Part shown: in pieces, positions 16,712-24,790 of the stretch
Layout: each line of letters starts with the position of its first letter
Numbering within the stretch: position 1 is the stretch's first letter
DNA from: Uliginosibacterium sp.
GTDB taxonomy: Bacteria > Pseudomonadota > Gammaproteobacteria > Burkholderiales > Rhodocyclaceae
DNA: 64,000 bases
Reading direction: 5' to 3'
Assembly (NCBI GenBank): GCA_016718265.1
Contig: JADKDZ010000012.1
Span: forward strand, 62,001-126,000
Made by a program: the position numbers and the translations under genes
The notes under the pieces: generated by a model
The model's input: the letters and a program-made list of their open reading frames with translations, nothing else
Database searches by the model: none
What the model was told of the DNA's origin: nothing

Positions 16712-18201
16712 AGCCCGAGCGAGTCCCACATCGCATCGACGCGGGTTTTTACCTCGGCATCCATCACGATGGGGCGGCCCCACTCGCGGCTGGTTTCACC
16801 CGGCCACTTGTTGGTCGCGTCCAGCCCCATCTTGCTGCCCAGGCCGGCGACCGGTGAGGCGAAATCGAGGTAGTCAATCGGCGTGTTGTCGACCAGCGTG
16901 GTGTCGCGCGTCGCGTCAAACCGCGTGGTCAGTGCCCAAATAACCTCGGGCCATGAGCGCACATCCACATCCTCATCCACCACGACGATGATCTTGGTGT
17001 ACATGAACTGGCGCAGAAAGCTCCAGATGCCGAACATCACCCGCTTGGCATGGCCGGGGTAGGCTTTTTTCATGCTCACCACCGCCATGCGGTAGGAACA
17101 ACCCTCGGGCGGCAGGTAGAAATCGACGATCTCAGGGAACTGCTTTTGCAGCAGGGGCACAAAGACTTCGTTCAGCGCCACGCCCAGCATCGCTGGCTCA
17201 TCCGGCGGCTTGCCCGTGTAGGTGCTGTGGTAGATCGGGTCGCGGCGCAGCGTAATGCGTTCGACCGTGAACACCGGGAATTCCGCCACTTCGTTGTAGT
17301 AGCCGGTGTGGTCGCCATACGGCCCTTCCGCGGCCATCTCGCCGGGATGGATCACGCCTTCCAGCACGATCTCGGCACTTGCCGGCACTTGCAGATCGTT
17401 GCCCAGGCATTGGGTGAGTTCGGTCTTGGCGCCACGCAGCAGCCCGGCAAACTGATATTCGGACAGGCTGTCCGGCACCGGCGTCACCGCGCCGAGAATG
17501 GTCGCCGGATCGCAGCCCAGCACCACCGAAACAGGAAAAGGCTGGCCCGGATTCGCGGCCTGGAATTCGCGGAAGTCCAGCGCCCCACCGCGATGTGCCA
17601 GCCAGCGCATGATGAGTTTGTTCGGCCCCAGCACCTGCTGGCGATAGATACCGAGGTTCTGCCGCGCCTTGTGCGGCCCACGCGTCACCACCAAGCCCCA
17701 GGTCACCAGCGGCGCCACGTCGCCCGGCCAGCAATGCTGGATCGGCAACTTGCCCAGATCCACCTCATCGCCCTGCCAGACGATTTCCTGACATGGCGCG
17801 CCTTTCACGATCTTGGGCGCCATGTTCAGCACCTGCTTCAAGACCGGCCATTTCTCCCAGGCATCCTTGAGGCCCTTGGGCGGCTCCGGTTCCTTGAGGA
17901 AGGCGAGCAGCTTGCCGACTTCGCGCAACGGTTTTTGCCACCCCTCTGCAGAGGCGCTCTCCACGCCCATCCCCAAGGCAACCCTCTGCGGAGTACCGAA
18001 AAGATTGGCGAGTACGGGCATACCCTTGAAGACGCCCTGTGTATGCGGCTTTTCAAACAGCAGCGCTGGACCGCCCGCACGCAGCACGCGGTCGGCGATT
18101 TCGGTCATTTCCAGATGCGTATCGACGGGCACGCTGATGCGCTTGAGCTCACCAAGGGCTTCAAGCTGGGCCACGAAATCGCGGAGGTCTTTGTATTGCA
18201 T
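16708..18201 (-). CDS. ubiD: 3-octaprenyl-4-hydroxybenzoate carboxy-lyase
   Basis: Prenyl-FMN-dependent decarboxylase of ubiquinone synthesis, acting after UbiA. The ATG at 18201 gives MQYKDLRDFVAQLEALGELKR, the standard UbiD start (497 residues); an open extension of 43 codons upstream was rejected. Family signatures include GPHKARQNLGIYRQQ, the prFMN-contact arginine region and the Glu/Arg pair around EGPYGDHTGYY, then DEDVDVRSWPEVIWAL. ubiA lies 2.7 kb away on the same strand. The prFMN-making UbiX is not in the window. Confidence 0.96.
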   Translation of the reverse strand: MQYKDLRDFVAQLEALGELKRISVPVDTHLEMTEIADRVLRAGGPALLFEKPHTQGVFKGMPVLANLFGTPQRVALGMGVESASAEGWQKPLREVGKLLAFLKEPEPPKGLKDAWEKWPVLKQVLNMAPKIVKGAPCQEIVWQGDEVDLGKLPIQHCWPGDVAPLVTWGLVVTRGPHKARQNLGIYRQQVLGPNKLIMRWLAHRGGALDFREFQAANPGQPFPVSVVLGCDPATILGAVTPVPDSLSEYQFAGLLRGAKTELTQCLGNDLQVPASAEIVLEGVIHPGEMAAEGPYGDHTGYYNEVAEFPVFTVERITLRRDPIYHSTYTGKPPDEPAMLGVALNEVFVPLLQKQFPEIVDFYLPPEGCSYRMAVVSMKKAYPGHAKRVMFGIWSFLRQFMYTKIIVVVDEDVDVRSWPEVIWALTTRFDATRDTTLVDNTPIDYLDFASPVAGLGSKMGLDATNKWPGETSREWGRPIVMDAEVKTRVDAMWDSLGL

Positions 18202-18245
18202 GCCCGCATCCGATCCAGAAAAGTCAGGAGCGGAATTGTACGGGA

Positions 18246-18725
18246 TCAAGCGGGCGTTTCTGCCGGCGTGATCCGGCGGTAGGCGGCAGCTTGCCCCTGT
18301 ACCTCTCCCGCCGCGTCGATCAGGTTCCACACCGTGACATCTTCGATCCAGAAGCGTCGGCCGGACTTGGCAATTCGCAAGCCGCGATAGCCGGTCGCAA
18401 AGCCCTGCCGTGCAACGCTCTCCAGCAAGCCCCGGCGCTCGTCGCGGTCGGGCGCATCGGCCGAAAGCCGTGACGGCAGCCCAACGAGTCCGGCCCAGTC
18501 ATACTCGAAACACCGCTGTGCCGCGAGGTTGGCGAAAATGAACCGTGGGTCAGCTGCACGCTCGTGCGCCAGCAGGCAAAACGGTGCTTCGGCATACAAC
18601 CACTGCGTCGCAGCCGTCGGCGGAACTTCTGCCGGCACGAGTGATTCACCTAGCAGACGCTGGTAGGAATCAGCGATCAGAGCGACCAGCGCGGGGTCAC
18701 AGGGCAGCACGAACGGTGACAGCAT
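18246..18725 (-). CDS. MEKHLA domain protein
   Basis: Small PAS-like protein of 159 residues. The pattern SYQRLLGESLV, EAPFCLLAHERAADPRFIFAN, LPSRLSADAPDRDERRGLL, GFATGYRGLRIAKSGRRFWIEDVTVWNLID matches the MEKHLA family (a PAS-related fold) along its whole length. Its function is not established in bacteria, and a cytosolic sensor or ligand-binding role is only an inference. It sits just before ubiD on the same strand. Confidence 0.85.
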   Translation of the reverse strand: MLSPFVLPCDPALVALIADSYQRLLGESLVPAEVPPTAATQWLYAEAPFCLLAHERAADPRFIFANLAAQRCFEYDWAGLVGLPSRLSADAPDRDERRGLLESVARQGFATGYRGLRIAKSGRRFWIEDVTVWNLIDAAGEVQGQAAAYRRITPAETPA

Positions 18726-18787
18726 CGGACTCGGTAACCAGGAATTTCAGCCATCAGAATTATCCACGCTATGCCAGCTCGCCGGCA

Positions 18788-20857
18788 TCAAAACCGGAGC
18801 GGCAAGGTAATGATGAAACACGCGCCTGCCGCGCGCCCTTCTTCTGCGTGGATTTGCCCCTTGAGCGGCCCGGTCACCAGGTTGTTAACCATCGCAAGAC
18901 CCAGCCCGCTTGAAGCGCCCATGCGGGTGGTATAGAACGGGTCGAACACTTTGTGCAGCACCTCTCTGGCAATGCCGGCTCCGTTATCGGCGACACTGAT
19001 CGTCACGCGCTCCGCCTCGAAAACGCCTGCGATTCGGATGTCACCAGCCGAGACCTCTGCAAAGGCGTGCGTCAAGGCGTTTTCCACCAACTCGCTGATC
19101 ACCTGGGTCAAGAGCTGAGGATGCGTTTCAAACCGGTCGTCGCGCCCGACGTCCAGAGAGCAATTGATGTCCGCGCCCTTCGCCCGGGCTTCTACCCGCA
19201 AGACCGTCACCAGATCATTCAGGAACACGGACAAGCCCACCGTCTCCGGCGCACTGGCATGATGCTCGGTCCGCAGGCGTTTGAAATCGCTCACCAGGCG
19301 CAGCGCCGAACTGATATTTCGCTGCAGGATGTCCGCAGCAGCTTCGGCAGTTGCCAACATGTCTTCGACATCCGCCCGCTTCAAGCTTCCTTCGGCATAT
19401 TTTCGCCGCGTCGATCCCGCAATATCGGAAAGTGTACTGACTGACAACAGGCAGTTTCCCAAGGGCGTATTCAGCTCATGTGCAACCCCTGCCACCGCCA
19501 CGCCCAGCGCAGCCTGCTTCTCGGACCGCAGCAACTCGCCCTGGGTGGCGCGCAAAGTGTTCAGGGCGCGATTGAGGTCATCCCCCATCAGCTGTACGTG
19601 CAGGTGATAGCACAGCAATTCGATCTCGTGCGTCAGGGTCTCCAGCGCCAGCGGCGAGCTCAGGTCCCGGCTCTGGAAGCACAGGGCCATCAGCTCCGTG
19701 CCCTGTGCGAGGCCACTTTGCAGCAGTACAGCAATGAAATCGCCAGGCTCTAGTGCCTGGCTGACGGGAAAGCTCGGGAATTGCGCCAAGGGGATTTGCA
19801 TACCGGCGACGGCATCGCGCGGCCCCAGACTCCGCTCGGGCAATGCGCTGACGACGAGCGCCTGCTTGTCTTGCTCAAGCAAGCGGGCAACGCAGGCAAA
19901 CTTGAGGCGGAACTCCAGCCGTTTCAGGTAATCGCGCAAGTATGCATCGCGACCACCCGACGTGAGTTGTCCGACCTCTTCCGACACCGCAATGAATGCC
20001 TGTGCCGCCTGGCGATCAATCAGTTGTGGCGCCGCGGTCGTATCAATGTCGCCGGTAGACTCACGCAGGATCAACACGGGCGCGACGCGGCAGCTGAGGG
20101 GCGCTCGTTCGGCCCCTGCCCCCAGTCGCCCCCACACGTCGTCGAATGCCAGTGCTGCGACGTGATCAAGCGATTGGTCCAGCGTTGTAACACCGCCGCT
20201 TGAGGTTCGCGAGAAGATCGAGTTGTCAAACCCGACCACTGCGACATCACGCGGAACCCGCACCCCATTCTCCCGCAGGCTGGTCATCGCGCCCAAGGCG
20301 ATGTTGTCCGTCGCGGTGATCAGCGCGGTAAAGGGTTCGCCGCTCGCTGTCAACTCAAGCACGGCTGCACTGCCGGCGGCGTAGCTGAAATCAGCAGCTT
20401 CCTTGATCAAGGGCGCGGCGCAGTCCGCACGCTGGCGGGCGAAAGCCAGCACCGCATCACGACGTTCAAGGCAGTCCGACATATTGTTCGGCCCGATGTA
20501 GGCAAAGCGACGATGCCCACGGTCGTACAGATGCTGCATGGCCGCAAAGATACCGGCCTGGTTGTCCGTGCGGACCGATCCGAACGACGCAATGCCGTAA
20601 TCATGGCTGATCACACAGACGGGACTGCCAGACGCCTGGATCCGGCTTAACAAGGCGGCCGACACCGGATTCAGGATGACCACCCAGGCATCGGCGCGCG
20701 CGAGGCACAGGTCCAGCTCATAACTCGACGTCTGGCTCCCGGTGCGCAGCAACAACATCGCTGCCCCCGCTGCCTGCGCCCGCGCATGCAGCGCGGCCAC
20801 CAAGGCGCCAGGGTAAGTACCCATCAGGTAAGGGGCGATCACCCCAAGTGTTCTCAT
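18788..20857 (-). CDS. Soluble histidine kinase with LacI/GalR-type ligand-binding sensor domain
   Basis: Residues 1-270 form a Peripla_BP_3-like fold as in LacI/GalR regulators: start MRTLGVIAPYLMGTYPG, HLYDRGHRRFAYIGPNN, DNIALGAMTSLRENGVRVPRDVAVVGFDNS, then TTLDQSL. There is no helix-turn-helix in front, no signal peptide and no membrane helix. After a linker domain of about 160 residues, a HisKA-type helix pair has the His at about 460 (GVAHELNTPLGN), followed by HATPase boxes ELVENALTHAF, DNGAGIARE and SSGLGLAMVNNLV. It thus looks like a cytoplasmic small-molecule sensor kinase. No response regulator is adjacent, so its partner is unknown. Confidence 0.9.
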   Translation of the reverse strand: MRTLGVIAPYLMGTYPGALVAALHARAQAAGAAMLLLRTGSQTSSYELDLCLARADAWVVILNPVSAALLSRIQASGSPVCVISHDYGIASFGSVRTDNQAGIFAAMQHLYDRGHRRFAYIGPNNMSDCLERRDAVLAFARQRADCAAPLIKEAADFSYAAGSAAVLELTASGEPFTALITATDNIALGAMTSLRENGVRVPRDVAVVGFDNSIFSRTSSGGVTTLDQSLDHVAALAFDDVWGRLGAGAERAPLSCRVAPVLILRESTGDIDTTAAPQLIDRQAAQAFIAVSEEVGQLTSGGRDAYLRDYLKRLEFRLKFACVARLLEQDKQALVVSALPERSLGPRDAVAGMQIPLAQFPSFPVSQALEPGDFIAVLLQSGLAQGTELMALCFQSRDLSSPLALETLTHEIELLCYHLHVQLMGDDLNRALNTLRATQGELLRSEKQAALGVAVAGVAHELNTPLGNCLLSVSTLSDIAGSTRRKYAEGSLKRADVEDMLATAEAAADILQRNISSALRLVSDFKRLRTEHHASAPETVGLSVFLNDLVTVLRVEARAKGADINCSLDVGRDDRFETHPQLLTQVISELVENALTHAFAEVSAGDIRIAGVFEAERVTISVADNGAGIAREVLHKVFDPFYTTRMGASSGLGLAMVNNLVTGPLKGQIHAEEGRAAGACFIITLPLRF

Positions 20858-20923
20858 GTAGCACCTTGCATGTGCGGCCCGACGGGCCGGTTCAAACCAG
20901 CTTGACGCAGCAAACGCAAACGC

Positions 20924-21799
20924 TTACCCGGAGAAACTTTGAACCGCGAAATCCAGCACAATCCCGAGAAAGACGACCGCACCAATCCAGCTATTGTGCC
21001 TAAACGCGGCAAAGCACCGGTCTCGGTCCCTGCCACGGATCAAGTACCCGTGATAAACCGCGAGCCCCAATCCGCCGGCCAGCCCCAGATAGTAAAAGCC
21101 CCCACGCGCTGCCAGCCATCCTGCTCCTACCATTGTTAGCAAGAAAAAGAGATAGCACACCATCACTGCCCATACGTCGAAACGGCCAAATGTAATCGCG
21201 GACGTCTTGATTCCGATTCGCAGATCGTCTTCACGGTCAACCATCGCGTATTCCGTATCGTAGGCAATTGCCCAGAAGACATTGGCAAGCAGCAGGATCC
21301 AGGCTAGAACTGGGACGTTCCCCTGCAACGCCGCAAAGGCCATTGGAATCCCGAACCCGAAGGCAAACCCGAGATAGGCTTGCGGCACGGCGAAGAAGCG
21401 TTTGGTGAACGGATAGCTCGCCGCAAGCAGCAAGGCCGGGACACTGAGCCACCAGACCAGCTTGGGCAAGCGCAGCACGAGCAGGAAGGCCACCAGTGCC
21501 AGCCCGGCTGCCAGGAACAGGGCTTCGCGGGGGGACACACGCCCGGTCACGAGTGGCCGCTCGCGGGTCCGCGCAACCTCGCCATCAAAGCGACGGTCGG
21601 CCCAGTCGTTGATCACGCAGCCCGCAGAGCGCATCAACAATGTGCCGAGCGCAAAGATCCAGACCGTCATCAGATCCGGCTTGCCCTCTCCGGCGAGCCA
21701 CAAGCCCCACAAGGTCGGCCACAGCAATAGCAGGGTGCCGATCGGCTTGTCCAGGCGCATGAGTTTTTCATACGCATCGAGTTTCTGCATCAGACGCAT
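20924..21799 (-). CDS. ubiA: 4-hydroxybenzoate octaprenyltransferase
   Basis: Integral membrane prenyltransferase that attaches the IspB-made octaprenyl chain to 4-hydroxybenzoate. The 291-residue product has about eight membrane helices and both Asp-rich motifs: NDWADRRFDGEVARTRERPL and DREDDLRIGIKTSAI. A good GGAGG lies before the ATG. It follows recG by 57 nt. It belongs to the ubiquinone pathway, unlike the second UbiA-family gene at 59.9 kb. Confidence 0.96.
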   Translation of the reverse strand: MRLMQKLDAYEKLMRLDKPIGTLLLLWPTLWGLWLAGEGKPDLMTVWIFALGTLLMRSAGCVINDWADRRFDGEVARTRERPLVTGRVSPREALFLAAGLALVAFLLVLRLPKLVWWLSVPALLLAASYPFTKRFFAVPQAYLGFAFGFGIPMAFAALQGNVPVLAWILLLANVFWAIAYDTEYAMVDREDDLRIGIKTSAITFGRFDVWAVMVCYLFFLLTMVGAGWLAARGGFYYLGLAGGLGLAVYHGYLIRGRDRDRCFAAFRHNSWIGAVVFLGIVLDFAVQSFSG

Positions 21800-21856
21800 T
21801 GCAAACCTCCAGGAGGGCTCAGGTTAAGCGGCCGCGATGATAACGCCAATCCGGCG

Positions 21857-23905
21857 CTAGGCACGAAGCAGTTGTGAGCGGCCGCCATACCAGCGCACCA
21901 GAATCGCCTCCGCAGCCTCCGGGAAGCGCGCCAGCATTTCTTCGGCGGCGCCCCGGGCCGCCTCGACCAGGTCGACATCGCACTCAAGATCGGCATACCG
22001 TAGCAAGGGCACGCCACTTTGCCGGGCACCGATGAACTCGCCTGGCCCGCGCAACTGCAGGTCGCGCCGCGCGATCTCAAAGCCATCGTTGGTCTCGTAG
22101 ATCGCCTTGAGCCGTGCCCGGCCGTTTTCGGATAAAGGCGGCACATAGATCAGCACACAACTTGAAGCGGCTGCGCCGCGGCCCACGCGCCCACGCAACT
22201 GATGAATCTGCGCCAGCCCGAATCGCTCCGCGTGCTCGATGACCATCAAGCTTGCGTTCGGCACATCGACACCGACTTCGATGACGGTCGTCGCGACCAG
22301 CAGGTGAACGTCGCCACGCACGAACGCGTCCATGACAAGCGCCTTCTCCTTGGGTTTGAGGCGGCCATGAACAAGCCCAACTGTCAGCTCGGGCAGGGCA
22401 GCCGAGAGGGATTCATAGGTGTCGATCGCGGTCTGCAACTGCAGCGCGTCACTCTCCTCGATCAAGGGGCACACCCAGTAGGCCTGACGCCCCTCGCGGC
22501 AGGCGTCGCGCACACGATCGACAACCTCGTGCCGCCGGGAGTCGGCCACCAGTTTGGTCAAGATCGGCGTACGCCCGGGCGGCAACTCGTCCAGCACGCT
22601 GACATCCAGATCCGCCATGTAACTCATCGCCAAAGTTCGTGGAATGGGTGTCGCACTCATCATCAGCATATGCGGCATACGCCCGCAGACTTTCTCTCGC
22701 AGCGCAAGCCGCTGGCGCACGCCAAACCTGTGCTGCTCGTCAACCACGGCGAGGCCGAGCTTTTCAAGCGCGACGGAGTCCTCGATGAGCGCATGGGTGC
22801 CCACCACAAGCAAGGCGTCGCCCGCGGCAATTTTTTCAAGCATCATGGCTCGCTCGCGCTTCTTTTGCGACCCGGATAGCCAGACAACCTCAATCCCGAG
22901 CGGCAGAAGCCAAGCGGTGAGCTTGCGATAATGTTGTTCGGCCAGTATCTCCGTGGGTGCCATCAGCGCTGCCTGCATGCCGTTCTCAGCCGCCTGCAAC
23001 ATGGCAAGCGCCGCCACGACAGTTTTGCCGCTGCCCACGTCACCTTGCAGCAAGCGCTGCATTGGGTACTCTTGCGCGATATCGCGGACGATCTCGTCTA
23101 CCGCGCGAGACTGCGCGCCGGTGAGTGCGAACGGCAAGCCGGCAAGCAGGCGCCCACTCAAGGTGCCGCGCGCTGGCAAGGGCGTCGCATGATGCGCGCG
23201 TCGCTCAACATAGGCCTTGCGTAACGAAATTTGCTGCGCCAGCAACTCTTCGAACTTGATACGTCGCCAGGCGGGATGGCTGCGATCTTCCAGCGCACTT
23301 TGGCTCGCATTGGGTGGCGGCTGATGCAGAAAACGCAAGCTGCGCTCCCAGCCAGCCAGGCGCAGGCCGCGACGAAGCGCTTCCGGCAGCAAGTCTTGCA
23401 GACTGGTGCGCGCAAACGCCCGTATCACGAGCTTGCGCAGGGCTGACTGTGCCAAACCAGCGGTGCTCGGATAGATCGGCGTCAGCGCCTGCGGCAGCGC
23501 CTGCCCGGCCACAACCGGCTGAATGCGTGGGTGAATCATCTCCTCGCCCCAGAAGCCGCTGCGTACCTCGCCAAACGCCCGCACGCGACGCCCGATCTCC
23601 AGTTGTTTCACAACCGAAGGGTAAAAATTCAGAAACCGCAAACTCAGCACGCCACTGTCATCCCGCAGGCGGGCAAGCAGCTGCCGCCTTGGGCGCAGCA
23701 CTATCTCTGCATGCTCGATCTCGCCCTCCACCTGCACCGGTAACCCCGCCGCGACGCCCCCTATCGGCGTCAGCTGGGTTTCGTCTTCATAGCGCAAGGG
23801 CAAATGCAAGAGCAGTCCGGAATCGTCGTAGATACCGAGCTTCTGCAGCCGACCGGCCAGCGCAGAAACAGGCTTGGCGTCGATTTTCTCGGGGGGCTTC
23901 TTCAT
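21857..23905 (-). CDS. recG: ATP-dependent DNA helicase RecG
   Basis: Branch-migration helicase that reverses stalled forks and processes Holliday junctions. The 682-residue product has an N-terminal wedge OB domain, the Walker A motif GDVGSGKT near 288-295, the DEQH box (VVDEQHRFGVRQR), motif III MSATPIPRTLA and the C-terminal QIHQLRGRVGRG motif VI. Length matches the family (about 690). Confidence 0.97.
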   Translation of the reverse strand: MKKPPEKIDAKPVSALAGRLQKLGIYDDSGLLLHLPLRYEDETQLTPIGGVAAGLPVQVEGEIEHAEIVLRPRRQLLARLRDDSGVLSLRFLNFYPSVVKQLEIGRRVRAFGEVRSGFWGEEMIHPRIQPVVAGQALPQALTPIYPSTAGLAQSALRKLVIRAFARTSLQDLLPEALRRGLRLAGWERSLRFLHQPPPNASQSALEDRSHPAWRRIKFEELLAQQISLRKAYVERRAHHATPLPARGTLSGRLLAGLPFALTGAQSRAVDEIVRDIAQEYPMQRLLQGDVGSGKTVVAALAMLQAAENGMQAALMAPTEILAEQHYRKLTAWLLPLGIEVVWLSGSQKKRERAMMLEKIAAGDALLVVGTHALIEDSVALEKLGLAVVDEQHRFGVRQRLALREKVCGRMPHMLMMSATPIPRTLAMSYMADLDVSVLDELPPGRTPILTKLVADSRRHEVVDRVRDACREGRQAYWVCPLIEESDALQLQTAIDTYESLSAALPELTVGLVHGRLKPKEKALVMDAFVRGDVHLLVATTVIEVGVDVPNASLMVIEHAERFGLAQIHQLRGRVGRGAAASSCVLIYVPPLSENGRARLKAIYETNDGFEIARRDLQLRGPGEFIGARQSGVPLLRYADLECDVDLVEAARGAAEEMLARFPEAAEAILVRWYGGRSQLLRA

Positions 23906-23982
23906 CTGCCTCGCGGCACGCGGTCAAGGAGTATCAATTGACCGCATTATGTGCCGCCGACGCGCAAGCCGCGACCCCGGTC

Positions 23983-24429
23983 TCAGACGAGGCTCACAAC
24001 CAGCGACGCCTCAAACTTGTGCCAGCGCATCGGAATCACATACGCCTTGACCCCTTTTGGCATCTGAAACCCTTGCGCCCGCCCCTGTACCACCAAGGGC
24101 ACAGAGATCATGAACTCCGGACCGAAGTGCGTTCTCGCATTGCCGGAGATCGTGTTGGCCATCTCGCCAGCCATATCCGCCAGGTTCGCGTCGCTCAGAT
24201 CGGTCTCTCCCACATACAACAACAGGTTGCGCAGGAGTTCTCGCCCGGCCGTCACATAGATGCAGCCCTGTCGCGCCCCGGATATCCCGATGACGCCCGT
24301 AACATCCAACATGGGCAAAGCCTCGGGATCCGCGAGATAGGGGCTGCCCACTTCCGCAGCCTTACCACCTTGGTTAGCGAAATAGTGTTGAACGATGTCA
24401 ACGAAGCAACGCAGTTGTTCCTCATCCAT
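23983..24429 (-). CDS. CheX-family protein (CheY phosphatase-like)
   Basis: A 148-residue CheC/CheX-type protein. The helix DLSDANLADMAGEMANTISG holds the E..N pair used for CheY-P dephosphorylation in this family. The start is the ATG at 24429, preceded by GGGAG at good distance, and overlaps the cheY stop by 8 nt. The ATG at 24450 lies deeper in cheY and lacks such a site. As the last of three coupled genes (kinase, CheY, CheX), it probably resets the receiver. An alternative is a chemotaxis-like adaptor without phosphatase activity. Confidence 0.85.
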   Translation of the reverse strand: MDEEQLRCFVDIVQHYFANQGGKAAEVGSPYLADPEALPMLDVTGVIGISGARQGCIYVTAGRELLRNLLLYVGETDLSDANLADMAGEMANTISGNARTHFGPEFMISVPLVVQGRAQGFQMPKGVKAYVIPMRWHKFEASLVVSLV

Positions 24430-24790
24430 TTCGAACTCCCAGCAACTCATCCATGGCTTCGGTCAGGTCGTCTTCCGTAAAGGGCTTGTGCAAAAACCCC
24501 TGAGCCCCCTCTTTGAGCGCTGCGATTGCGGTGGCCTTGTCAGCCAGCGCCGACACAACGAGGACGCGAACATCAGGATTGATCTGGCGAAGGCGGCGTA
24601 TGCACTCGATGCCGTCCATATTCGGCATGGTGAGATCCATCGTCACCAGATCAGGGCGGACTGTCGTGAAACATCGCACGGCCTCTTGCCCATTCGATGC
24701 CAGCGCGGCGATCTCCAACCCATGCTTACCGAGCGCGCGCGCGATCTTGCTGCGAATGATGTTGGAATCGTCGACGATCATCAGCTTCAT
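24422..24790 (-). CDS. CheY-like single-domain response regulator
   Basis: A 122-residue receiver with no output domain. The acidic pair is in MIVDDSN, the phospho-acceptor Asp52 in VTMDLTMPNMDG, then VVSALAD and the conserved Lys in FLHKPFTEDD. AGGAGG precedes the ATG, which overlaps the kinase stop by 4 nt. It should receive phosphate from the kinase upstream and act by protein-protein contact, with CheX next to it. Confidence 0.93.
   Translation of the reverse strand: MKLMIVDDSNIIRSKIARALGKHGLEIAALASNGQEAVRCFTTVRPDLVTMDLTMPNMDGIECIRRLRQINPDVRVLVVSALADKATAIAALKEGAQGFLHKPFTEDDLTEAMDELLGVRNG

Noticed and set aside
17050..18282. Open frame of 410 codons on the plus strand
   Set aside because: Antisense to intact ubiD; shadow caused by high GC at third positions.
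24430..24450. Earlier ATG for the CheX protein
   Set aside because: No ribosome site; the ATG at 24429 has GGGAG at proper distance.
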